From an uncultured Collinsella sp. (lineage in GTDB: Bacteria; Actinomycetota; Coriobacteriia; Coriobacteriales; Coriobacteriaceae), in contig CAAEEX010000041.1 of the NCBI GenBank assembly GCA_900755005.1, positions 1 to 13,983 on the forward strand: DNA of 13,983 nucleotides, written 5' to 3'. Positions 6,663 to 13,400 of the stretch are shown here, piece after piece. The notes under the pieces are model-generated. The model saw nothing but the letters and a program-made list of their open reading frames with translations, ran no database searches and was not told the origin of the DNA. A program made the translations under genes and the position numbers. Each line of letters opens with the position of its first letter. Within the stretch, counting starts at the first letter, position 1.

Positions 6663-7901
6663 ATGACAAAAGACGATAGGCAGGCATTCGAGGTGCCCGA
6701 TCGACTCTTTGAATACGTGAGGTCGGTCGTCGACAACCGCGCGCTTGCAACGGTGCTGCTCTTTTTGCTGAGCCTGCTGCTGATTGGCATCGATAACATC
6801 GCTGGAATCTTGGCGGTGCTGCTTGTCGGCTTTTTGCTGATCGATCGATTTGAAATCGTACGCCGCTGCGTGGTGATTGGCGGTGCCGCGTGGGCCATGA
6901 CGTTGGCGATTGGCGCCATGGCACTCGGCGGCATCGAAGGGCCGGTGCTGTTCGATGCCGGCTTTGTATTCAACATGCTTGGCTTTGTGCTGGCGCTTGC
7001 CGTGTGCGTGCTGTTCTTTTGCGGCCGCGCCCTGTACTACCAGGGCTATGAGCAGGGCGAGCAGCATGCCGATTGTGTGCTGGCCGCTCGTATTCAAGAT
7101 CGCCTGATCGATCACCCCGACACCTGGGACAACATCGACGGCGACTTCCTGGAGGTCGAGGGCGCACTCAACCGTGTGCGCGATCGCGAGCGCAAGGTGC
7201 AACAGGCCTTGCGTGACGAGTCTCATCGCAAGGACGATCTGGTCACGTACTTGGCACATGACCTACGCACCCCGCTTGCCAGTGTGGTGGGCTATCTTTC
7301 GCTGCTTCAAGAGGCTCCTGAGCTGCCGGTTGAGCAACGTGCGCACTTTACGGGCGTGGCGCTCGACAAGGCGCACCGGCTCGATGCGCTCATCGAAGAG
7401 TTCTTCGATATCACGCGCTTTGACTTCCACGATATCGTGCTCACGCGCGGCTATGTTGATCTGGGGTTGCTGCTGGCTCAGGTGGCTGACGAGTTCTATC
7501 CCATCCTCAACGAGCAGCATAAGGAAGCCCAGGTTGATATTCGCGAGGACCTGACGGTGCTCGTGGATGGCGATAAGATGGCCCGCGTGTTTAACAACAT
7601 CATGAAAAACGCCGTCGCCTATAGCTATGAGGGCTCGACTATCACGATTGAGGCCAGGCGCCAAGACGATGGCGGCGTGCGCGTGCGCTTTATCAATCAG
7701 GGCGATCCTATCCCTGCGGCTAAGCTCAAGGTGATCTTTGAGAAGTTCTATCGCCTGGATGCGGCGCGTGCGACCAATCGCGGTGGTGCCGGTTTGGGCC
7801 TTGCTATTGCCAAGGAGATCATCGCGGCACACGGCGGTACCGTTGCATGTGAATCGACGCCCGAACACACGATATTCACCATCGAGCTGCCCGCCGCATA
7901 G
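6663..7901 (+). CDS. VanS-like sensor histidine kinase
   Basis: The membrane partner of the preceding regulator. Hydrophobic segments at about 28-43, 45-60, 68-88 and 101-123 make up the N-terminus, with only short loops between them and no large external sensor domain. A linker is followed by the dimerisation and phosphorylation domain YLAHDLRTPLASVVGYLSLL with H199, then the ATPase domain: N-box FNNIMKNAVAYS (310-321), IFEKFYR (358-364) and GGAGLGLAI (374-382). The region around FINQGDPIP, where many kinases have DxGxG, has the form seen in VanS proteins. I start at ATG 6663, eight bases after GGGGA; the in-frame GTG at 6657 would lie too close to that site. With 412 residues its length is ordinary. 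The ligand is unknown; kinases with so little outside the membrane often sense within the bilayer or through a partner. Confidence 0.9.
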   Translation: MTKDDRQAFEVPDRLFEYVRSVVDNRALATVLLFLLSLLLIGIDNIAGILAVLLVGFLLIDRFEIVRRCVVIGGAAWAMTLAIGAMALGGIEGPVLFDAGFVFNMLGFVLALAVCVLFFCGRALYYQGYEQGEQHADCVLAARIQDRLIDHPDTWDNIDGDFLEVEGALNRVRDRERKVQQALRDESHRKDDLVTYLAHDLRTPLASVVGYLSLLQEAPELPVEQRAHFTGVALDKAHRLDALIEEFFDITRFDFHDIVLTRGYVDLGLLLAQVADEFYPILNEQHKEAQVDIREDLTVLVDGDKMARVFNNIMKNAVAYSYEGSTITIEARRQDDGGVRVRFINQGDPIPAAKLKVIFEKFYRLDAARATNRGGAGLGLAIAKEIIAAHGGTVACESTPEHTIFTIELPAA

Positions 7902-7922
7902 CTAGCGTGCCCTTACAAACAC

Positions 7923-7949
7923 TTGACAATGTGCTCACGTGCGTATGAG
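7923..7949 (+). promoter_or_regulatory. Candidate promoter of pstB
   Basis: A perfect -35 hexamer TTGACA (7923-7928) is followed after only 15 bp by TATGAG (7944-7949). TACTAT (7960-7965) is a better -10 but has no matching -35 at the right distance. The 103-base gap after the kinase has no terminator hairpin, so read-through from the VanRS-like genes is also possible. Confidence 0.35.
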
Positions 7950-7962
7950 CCGCGATTCCTAC

Positions 7963-7990
7963 TATCGATACTGCTGAATTGATATCGATA
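7963..7990. repeat. Pair of TATCGATA palindromes upstream of pstB
   Basis: The palindromic octamer TATCGATA occurs at 7963-7970 and 7983-7990, 20 bp from centre to centre, immediately upstream of the pstB ribosome-binding site. Two identical palindromes about two helical turns apart could be an operator. They do not match the Pho-box form I know. Function is inference. Confidence 0.5.
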
Positions 7991-8004
7991 TGGAGGTGTG
8001 CGGT

Positions 8005-8880
8005 ATGACGGCTGCTGCGGCTGTGGAGCCCACGGAGCTTGAAGAACTCATGGAAGCGCAGGCCGAGGCCGCGCATGAGCGCGAGGTTGGGGATGCGACT
8101 CGTCCCACGGCAGAGGATCTTGCCGCCTCGCCGACGCGCATCGACATCGAGGGCCTCGACCTGTTCTATGGCGACCACCATGCGCTCAAGGACGTGAATA
8201 TCAAGATCCGCGACAAGCAGATCACCTCGTTCATCGGGCCTTCGGGCTGCGGAAAGTCCACGTTGCTGCGCTGCTTTAACCGCATGAACGACGGCATCAA
8301 GGATTGCCGCATCGAGGGCAAGATTGCGCTCGATGGTCAAGATATCCTGGGCGATTGCGACATCTGCCGTTTGCGCCAGCGCGTGGGCATGGTGTTCCAA
8401 CGCCCCAACCCATTTCCCATGAGCATCTACGACAACGTCGCCTACGGTCCTCGCGGTATGGGTGTGCGCGACCGCGCCGTGCTCGATGAGCTGGTCGAGG
8501 ACTCCCTGCGTCGCGCTGCCCTGTGGGACGAGGTCAAGGACAAGCTCAAAGAGTCGGGCCTGGGTCTTTCGGGTGGACAGCAGCAGCGCCTGTGCATCGC
8601 CCGCGCACTTGCCGTGCAGCCCGACATTCTGCTGATGGACGAGCCGACCTCGGCACTCGACCCTGTGTCGACGTTGGTGGTGGAGCAGCTGGCCTGCGAG
8701 CTCAAGGAGACCTGCACGCTGGTGGTCGTGACGCACAACATGCAGCAGGCCGCGCGTATTTCCGATTCGGTTGCGTTCTTTTTGCTGGGTGAGCTGGTGG
8801 AGCACGCGCCCACCGCGCAACTCTTCAAGAATCCGTCCGATCCGCGCACCGCGGATTATTTGACGGGGCGTTTTGGCTGA
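8005..8880 (+). CDS. pstB: Phosphate ABC transporter ATP-binding protein PstB
   Basis: The ATPase of the high-affinity phosphate importer PstSCAB, acting on the inner face of the membrane. All ABC motifs are intact: Walker A GPSGCGKST (78-86), Q-loop FQRPNPFP with Q132, signature LSGGQQQR (188-195), Walker B ILLMDEPTSALD with D212/E213, and H244 in VVTHNM. The run FQRPNPFPMSIYDNVAYGPR is diagnostic for PstB. I start at ATG 8005, six bases after GGAGGTG (7992-7998); the in-frame ATG at 7990 overlaps that site. The protein has 291 residues, about 34 more than E. coli PstB, due to an acidic N-terminal extension (residues 1-44). The usual neighbours pstS, pstC, pstA and phoU are missing, so its permease must be encoded elsewhere. 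A PhoB/PhoR-type pair follows after 64 bases, as would suit phosphate control. Confidence 0.94.
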   Translation: MTAAAAVEPTELEELMEAQAEAAHEREVGDATRPTAEDLAASPTRIDIEGLDLFYGDHHALKDVNIKIRDKQITSFIGPSGCGKSTLLRCFNRMNDGIKDCRIEGKIALDGQDILGDCDICRLRQRVGMVFQRPNPFPMSIYDNVAYGPRGMGVRDRAVLDELVEDSLRRAALWDEVKDKLKESGLGLSGGQQQRLCIARALAVQPDILLMDEPTSALDPVSTLVVEQLACELKETCTLVVVTHNMQQAARISDSVAFFLLGELVEHAPTAQLFKNPSDPRTADYLTGRFG

Positions 8881-8913
8881 CGCTGTCTTTTACAGGTGCC
8901 TTTAGGGTTAAGA

Positions 8914-8932
8914 TGCGGTCATATCGGCCGCA
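8914..8932 (+). other. Leader hairpin abutting the ribosome-binding site of the PhoB-like gene
   Basis: TGCGGTC (8914-8920) pairs with GGCCGCA (8926-8932) over 7 bp with one G-U around an ATATC loop. The last A of the stem is the first base of the AAAGGGG ribosome-binding run (8932-8938). There is no T run, so it is not a terminator. It may affect translation of the next gene or stabilise the message end. Confidence 0.4.
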
Positions 8933-8944
8933 AAGGGGTTCAAC

Positions 8945-9673
8945 ATGATCTATTACGTCGAGGACGATGACAACATCAGGGATTTGACAGTCTACGCGCT
9001 GCGCAAGCAGGGGATCGAGGCCGAAGGCTTTTCGTGCGACGGCGAGTTTAAGGCCGCCGTGGCGCGACGGGTACCCGATGCCGTCCTGCTCGACATCATG
9101 CTGCCCGATACCGATGGTTTGGCGATTATGCGTCGCCTGCGCGCCGACCGCCTGACGGCGACGGTGCCCATCATGATGCTTACCGCCAAGGACACCGAGC
9201 TCGACAAGGTGATGGCGCTCGATGGCGGTGCCGACGATTACCTGACTAAGCCGTTTTCGCTCATGGAGCTTGCGAGCCGCTGCCGCGCACTGCTGCGTCG
9301 CGGCGGCATGGTCAAGCAGGCAAGCGATGTGCTCAGCGTGGGCGACATCGTGCTCTCGCCCAGCCATCGCGAGGTGACCGTTGCCGGCGAGCCGCTTAAG
9401 CTCACCCTACGCGAGTTCGACCTGCTCGAGTACCTCATGCGCAAGCCCGGCGTGGTCTTTACCCGCGAGTCGTTGCTGCAGAGCGTGTGGGGCTGGGACT
9501 TCGACGGCGGTTCGCGCACCGTTGACGTGCACGTGCAGACGCTTCGCCAAAAACTGGGCGAGCATGCCGGCGCCATCGAGACCGTGCGCGGCGTGGGCTA
9601 CCGCTTGGCCGAGCCTTCTGCCGGTGATGGTGCCGAAGGTGACGACACCGCGGCCACCGCATCGGAGGAGTAA
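8945..9673 (+). CDS. PhoB/PhoP-like response regulator, OmpR family
   Basis: A response regulator of 242 residues. The receiver domain has the acidic cluster E6-D8, phospho-acceptor D50 in VLLDIMLP, T80 and K102 in YLTKPFSLMELASR. The C-terminal winged helix (about 130-228) includes REFDLLEYLMRKPGVVFTRE and ends VRGVGYRLAEP. A short acidic tail rich in Glu, Asp and Ala follows (229-242). AAGGGG (8933-8938) is six bases before the ATG. The partner kinase starts three bases after the stop, and its ribosome-binding site GGAGGAG lies inside the last codons of this gene, so the two are tightly co-translated. With pstB just upstream, a role in phosphate response is likely, though regulators of this class cannot be told apart by sequence alone. 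Confidence 0.9.
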   Translation: MIYYVEDDDNIRDLTVYALRKQGIEAEGFSCDGEFKAAVARRVPDAVLLDIMLPDTDGLAIMRRLRADRLTATVPIMMLTAKDTELDKVMALDGGADDYLTKPFSLMELASRCRALLRRGGMVKQASDVLSVGDIVLSPSHREVTVAGEPLKLTLREFDLLEYLMRKPGVVFTRESLLQSVWGWDFDGGSRTVDVHVQTLRQKLGEHAGAIETVRGVGYRLAEPSAGDGAEGDDTAATASEE

Positions 9674-9676
9674 CCC

Positions 9677-11101
9677 GTGGTCTTCGCCCCCCAGGGAAAA
9701 CATACGCTGTCGCACCGCGTTTTTGTGACGATCTTTGTCTGCGCCATGGCGGTTATCGTGGCGTTTACGGTGCTGGGCGCGTTCTTTGTGCAAAACACCT
9801 TGGCGGATGCCACGAGTGCCAACCTGGCGCAGGAAACCGAGCTCATTGCTGCCGCCCTCGACGAGCAGCAGGAACCCATCCCGTTCTTGCGTAGCCTCGA
9901 TCGCGAGGACTTGCGCATCACGCTGATTAACAAGGATGGATCGGTTGCCTACGACAACGAGGCGTCGCCTTCCATGCTGCCCAACCATGGCGATCGTCCC
10001 GAGGTCATCGAGGCCTTTGAGAGCGGCTCGGGTTCCGCGGAGCGCTCGAGCTCTACGCTCGACGAGATCATGCTGTATCGCGCCGTGCGTCTTGATAACG
10101 GCCAGGTTGTCCGCCTGGCGCAAGCTCAACCTGGCGTTGCGGCGATTTTGCTGTCGATGGTGGCGCCGATGCTGCTTATTGCGGCAGCAGGTGCGGTGCT
10201 CTCGTTTTTTATGGCGCGCCGCGAGTCCCGTGCCATTATCGCGCCGCTGCAAGAGGTGGATTTGGACCACCCACGCCGTAGCTATGAGCACGCCTATGCC
10301 GAGATGGTTCCCATGCTCGAGCGCATCGAGTCGCAGCGCCAAGAGCTCAAGCGCCAGATGGCGGTGCTGGCGGACAACGACCGTATGCGCCGCGAGTTCA
10401 CGGCCAATATCACCCACGAACTCAAGACGCCGCTTACGGCGATTTCAGGCTATGCCGAGCTCATCGCGAACGGCATGGTCGAGGGCGAGGACGACCTGCG
10501 CAACTTTGGCGATCGCATCTATCGCGAGGCGGGCCGCCTGGCTGCGCTCGTCAACGACATCCTTACGCTGTCTAACTTGGACGAGGCCGAGCGTGCAACT
10601 GAGGGCGAGGCGGTGCCCATTGGGTCCACGGAGCCTATTGAGCTCTCGCGTGCCATCTACGCGGTTGAGCAGCGTCTTGAACAGGTCGCCCGTCAGGCGA
10701 ATGTGACGATAAGTCATGAGACCAAGCCTGTGGTCATCGAAGGCGTGTCGCGCTTGATCGACGAGCTCATCTATAATCTGGCAAGCAACGCCATCCGCTA
10801 CAATCGACCCGGCGGTACGGTTACGCTGCAGTGCGGCACCAACGACGAAGGCCATCCGTTCCTCGCGGTCGCCGACACGGGAATCGGTATCGCGCCTGAA
10901 GAACAGGGCAAGGTATTTGAGCGGTTCTATCGCGTGGACAAGAGTAGGTCCAAGGCACGCGGCGGAACCGGCCTGGGGCTTGCCATTGTCAAGCATGCGG
11001 CCCTGTATCATCACGCCACGCTCGATTTGTCGAGCGAGTTGGGCGTGGGAACCACCATTACGGTGACGTTTCCCATACAGCAGGACGAGCCATTCGCATA
11101 G
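9677..11101 (+). CDS. PhoR-like sensor histidine kinase
   Basis: A 474-residue membrane sensor kinase, partner of the preceding regulator. A membrane segment at about 15-38 is followed by an extracytoplasmic domain of about 115 residues that looks PAS/Cache-like (ITLINKDGSVAYDNEA, later MLYRAVRLDNGQVVRLAQ). A second membrane segment (155-179) and a coiled linker lead to the H-box FTANITHELKTPLTAISGYA with H247. The ATPase domain shows the N-box LIYNLASNAIRYN, G1 DTGIGI, VFERFYRVDKSRS and GGTGLGLAIVKH. GTG 9677 is the start, six bases after GGAGGAG. The PhoR/WalK family arrangement is clear. Phosphate sensing is inferred from the PstB gene two genes upstream; in known systems PhoR takes its signal through PstB and PhoU rather than binding phosphate itself, and no phoU is visible here. 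Confidence 0.9.
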   Translation: MVFAPQGKHTLSHRVFVTIFVCAMAVIVAFTVLGAFFVQNTLADATSANLAQETELIAAALDEQQEPIPFLRSLDREDLRITLINKDGSVAYDNEASPSMLPNHGDRPEVIEAFESGSGSAERSSSTLDEIMLYRAVRLDNGQVVRLAQAQPGVAAILLSMVAPMLLIAAAGAVLSFFMARRESRAIIAPLQEVDLDHPRRSYEHAYAEMVPMLERIESQRQELKRQMAVLADNDRMRREFTANITHELKTPLTAISGYAELIANGMVEGEDDLRNFGDRIYREAGRLAALVNDILTLSNLDEAERATEGEAVPIGSTEPIELSRAIYAVEQRLEQVARQANVTISHETKPVVIEGVSRLIDELIYNLASNAIRYNRPGGTVTLQCGTNDEGHPFLAVADTGIGIAPEEQGKVFERFYRVDKSRSKARGGTGLGLAIVKHAALYHHATLDLSSELGVGTTITVTFPIQQDEPFA

Positions 11102-11125
11102 CGATACAACATAGATATTGATGCA

Positions 11126-11156
11126 GACGCCGCATTTGACTTTCGGGTGCGGCGTT
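11126..11156 (+). terminator. Stem-loop after the PhoR-like gene, possible terminator
   Basis: ACGCCGCA (11127-11134) pairs perfectly with TGCGGCGT (11148-11155), extended by one G-T pair, around a 13-base loop, 25 bases after the stop. The tail (GTTGTGCAATTTT) is a poor T run, so termination may be weak or Rho-dependent. The following gene set appears to have its own promoter. Confidence 0.5.
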
Positions 11157-11187
11157 GTTGTGCAATTTTACGATTGCTTCCGACATT

Positions 11188-11249
11188 TTTACAGGAGAGC
11201 CTGTTTCTTATGTATAGAGTTTGGTCTCGGTAAAAAGATGCGATAACAT
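11188..11249 (+). promoter_or_regulatory. Promoter region of the polysaccharide control genes
   Basis: Two candidates lie in the 195-base gap. TTGGTC (11221-11226) with TAACAT (11244-11249) has ideal 17-bp spacing and would start near 11256. TTTACA (11188-11193) with TATAGA (11213-11218) has 19-bp spacing. A small stem ACAGG/CCTGT (11191-11195/11200-11204) and another, CGGA/TCCG (11251-11254/11267-11270), flank them. No riboswitch or ops-like element is recognised. Confidence 0.4.
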
Positions 11250-11296
11250 ACGGACAGTTTTGTCAATCCGAACTGGGGAAATGAAAGGCAAGCTGC

Positions 11297-11953
11297 ATGA
11301 CCCTTCTCGAACTGTTCCAGCTGCTGAAGAAGCACCTTCAGCTGGTCATCACCCTTCCGGTGGCCTGCGCGATCGCCATGGGCATCGTGTCCTTCGTTGC
11401 GATGGACAACACCTATACCGCGACGACGAGCATGTACATTCTCGCCAAGACCGACGATAGCGGTCAGATGAGCTACAACGATCTCTCGGCGAGCCAGATG
11501 CTTTCCAACGATATCGCCACGCTGCTGGATAGCGATAGCGTTAAGAGCGGCGCCGCCAAAGAACTGGGCCTCACCGATTTGGATGACTACAAGGTGTCTG
11601 TTTCCTCCGAGACCACCACGCGTGTCATTACGCTTTCGGTTACCGGCACCGATGCCAAGGAGACGGCTGAGGTCGCAAAGGCCATTGCCAGCTCGGTGAG
11701 TACGGTCGCTCAGAACGTCGGCGCTGCCCAGAGCATCAACGTTATCGACGAGGCTAAGACCCCCGAAGCCCCCAGCGGCCCCAAGCGCACGCTGTATATT
11801 GCCGTCGCGTTCCTCGCCGGTATCTTTATCGCAGTTGCCTATGTCGTTTTGGCGGACATGCTCAATACCCGCATCCGCGGTGCCGAAGAGGCAGAAGAGC
11901 TCCTGGGTATTCCCGTTGTTGGCCGAATTCCGGCTATGAAAGGTGGTAAATAG
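11297..11953 (+). CDS. Wzz/CpsC-type polysaccharide co-polymerase
   Basis: A chain-length determinant family membrane protein that, in Gram-positive systems, activates the paired tyrosine kinase and takes part in capsule or exopolysaccharide export and length control. The two membrane segments expected of the family are at about 15-37 and 166-187, enclosing an extracytoplasmic domain with a helical, Ala/Ser-rich second half. A cytoplasmic tail (TRIRGAEEAEELLGIPVVGRIP) carries the typical LLGIPVVGRIP-like end. The start is ATG 11297 with AAAGG (11284-11288) eight bases upstream. An ATG at 11281 is in another frame. At 218 residues it matches the short CpsC-like form without a fused kinase. The kinase gene begins two bases after the stop, so the two are an operon. 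Confidence 0.9.
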   Translation: MTLLELFQLLKKHLQLVITLPVACAIAMGIVSFVAMDNTYTATTSMYILAKTDDSGQMSYNDLSASQMLSNDIATLLDSDSVKSGAAKELGLTDLDDYKVSVSSETTTRVITLSVTGTDAKETAEVAKAIASSVSTVAQNVGAAQSINVIDEAKTPEAPSGPKRTLYIAVAFLAGIFIAVAYVVLADMLNTRIRGAEEAEELLGIPVVGRIPAMKGGK

Positions 11954-11955
11954 GC

Positions 11956-12693
11956 ATGGCTAAGGCAAAGAACACCGATAAGCTCGTTGTACAGAATGCC
12001 GCCAAGACCCTTCTGGCCAACATCCGCTTTGCGAGCGTGGATGACCCCATTCGCACCATCACCGTTACCTCCTCGATTCCCAACGAGGGCAAGTCTACGG
12101 TTTCCATTAACCTTGCTCAGGCAATCGCCACGAGCGGCAAGTCCGTGCTCCTGGTCGAGGCCGATATGCGCCGCAGGTCCCTTTCCGATATGCTCGGCGT
12201 TCGTTCGCGCGGCGGACTCTATGCGGTCCTTTCCGAGCAGATCTCCATTGACCAGGCAATTGTCGAGACGGGTCAGAAGAACTTCTACTTCCTCGATGCC
12301 GAGCCGCACATTCCCAATCCTGCCGACATCATCGTCTCCCATCGCTTTGCCAAGCTGGTAAAGGCACTGTCCGCCAAGTTCCAGTACGTCATCTTCGATG
12401 CTCCTCCGGTCGGCACCTTCATCGATGCTGCTGAGATTGCCAGCTTGACCGACGGCGCGCTGTTCGTGGTGCGCGAGGACTTTACCAAGCGCGAAGAGGC
12501 GCTCAACGCTATCGCCCAGCTTAAGAAGTCCGAGAAGGTCAAGCTCATCGGTACCGTCATGAATTACTGTGAGACCGAGACCAGCGAGTACTACTATTCT
12601 TACTACACCAAGGACGGTAAGAAGGTGAAGAAGGGCTCCGACGATCAGGGCACTTCCAAAAAGGGCATCTTCACCAACCGAGCAAACGTTTAG
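11956..12693 (+). CDS. CpsD-type bacterial tyrosine kinase (BY-kinase)
   Basis: A cytoplasmic autophosphorylating tyrosine kinase that works with the Wzz-like protein encoded just upstream. It shows Walker A SSIPNEGKST (39-48), a Walker A' segment LLVEADMRR (65-73) and Walker B YVIFDAPP (144-151). Near the C-terminus is a tyrosine cluster, EYYYSYY (211-217), the expected autophosphorylation site. The Walker A' usually reads D-x-D; here the first acid is E68, with D70 kept. The length of 245 residues suits the stand-alone kinase of Gram-positive bacteria. AGGTGG (11941-11946) precedes the ATG by nine bases and lies in the end of the wzz-like gene. A phosphatase of the same pathway follows after 17 bases. 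Confidence 0.93.
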   Translation: MAKAKNTDKLVVQNAAKTLLANIRFASVDDPIRTITVTSSIPNEGKSTVSINLAQAIATSGKSVLLVEADMRRRSLSDMLGVRSRGGLYAVLSEQISIDQAIVETGQKNFYFLDAEPHIPNPADIIVSHRFAKLVKALSAKFQYVIFDAPPVGTFIDAAEIASLTDGALFVVREDFTKREEALNAIAQLKKSEKVKLIGTVMNYCETETSEYYYSYYTKDGKKVKKGSDDQGTSKKGIFTNRANV

Positions 12694-12710
12694 TTGATTA
12701 AGGCTGACCT

Positions 12711-13361
12711 ATGCGTGACATTCATTGCCATATCTTGCCGGGTGTAGACGACGGCGCCGCCGATCTCGAAGAGAGCTTGGCGATGCTCGAGGCTGCCAAG
12801 CGGGCCGGTGTAACCAGAATCGTTTGCACTCCTCACTGCCGTGATCCCTATTTTGATTACGACAAGATGTGGGATGCCTTTGAGCTGCTGCGCGATAACG
12901 CTGACGGTTTTCCGCTCCAGATGGGCTTCGAGGTCAACCATCGAAAGCTCGTTGAGCTTGGTATCGATGCCGCGGAGCACTTGCATTTCGATGGGACCAA
13001 CGAGTTTCTGCTCGAGCTTTCGACGCATGCCGATGCGTATGCGTTTAGAGAGTACGAGAACACGATTTACGATTTACAGTGCCGTGGCTACCAGGTGATC
13101 ATCGCTCATCCTGAGCGCTATCGTGCGGTTCAAAAGGATGTAAGCGTGGCGGAGCGCCTGGTCGATATGGGCTGCAAGCTGCAGGCTTCGGCGGACTTTA
13201 TTGCCGGCGGTCGCTTTGGTCGCGAGAAAAAGCCGGCACAGCGCCTGTTTGATCAGAACCTGTACAGCTTCATCGCGAGCGATGCCCATAACGTGGGTCA
13301 TTACGACTGCCTGGCGAAGGCTCGCGCGAAGTTTAGCGTGCGCGGAGCTCATTTTCGCTAA
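12711..13361 (+). CDS. CpsB/YwqE-type tyrosine-protein phosphatase, PHP family
   Basis: A metal-dependent phosphatase of the polymerase-and-histidinol-phosphatase (PHP) fold that removes phosphate from the BY-kinase. The metal ligands are recognisable: H5 and H7 in DIHCHILPGVDDG, H42 in CTPH, E74 in GFEV, H133 in IIAHPERY, and D191/H193 in ASDAHN. It has 216 residues, somewhat shorter than typical members of roughly 240-255, with the shortening towards the C-terminus and loops; no motif is missing. AAGG (12700-12703) lies seven bases before the ATG, 17 bases after the kinase stop. The order co-polymerase, kinase, phosphatase is a complete phosphorylation control module, but no glycosyltransferase follows. 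Confidence 0.92.
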   Translation: MRDIHCHILPGVDDGAADLEESLAMLEAAKRAGVTRIVCTPHCRDPYFDYDKMWDAFELLRDNADGFPLQMGFEVNHRKLVELGIDAAEHLHFDGTNEFLLELSTHADAYAFREYENTIYDLQCRGYQVIIAHPERYRAVQKDVSVAERLVDMGCKLQASADFIAGGRFGREKKPAQRLFDQNLYSFIASDAHNVGHYDCLAKARAKFSVRGAHFR

Positions 13362-13400
13362 AATCTGTCCCTAACGTTCGCATTGAATGAAAGGGCAGCC

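Noticed and set aside
5873..6976. 367-codon minus-strand frame over the VanR/VanS-like genes
   Set aside because: Antisense to two genes with intact catalytic motifs; no ribosome-binding site or domain seen.
5942..7901. Vancomycin-resistance operon
   Set aside because: Only regulator and kinase homologues are present; vanH, ligase and vanX genes are absent from the window.
7876..8820. 314-codon minus-strand frame over pstB
   Set aside because: Shadow of a gene with a full set of ABC motifs.
9407..10417. 336-codon minus-strand frame over the PhoB/PhoR-like genes
   Set aside because: Antisense shadow; His/Arg/Gln-rich with no recognisable domain.
11221..11460. 79-codon frame running into the wzz-like gene
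   Set aside because: Overlaps the co-polymerase in another frame, and its translation shows no domain or plausible start context.
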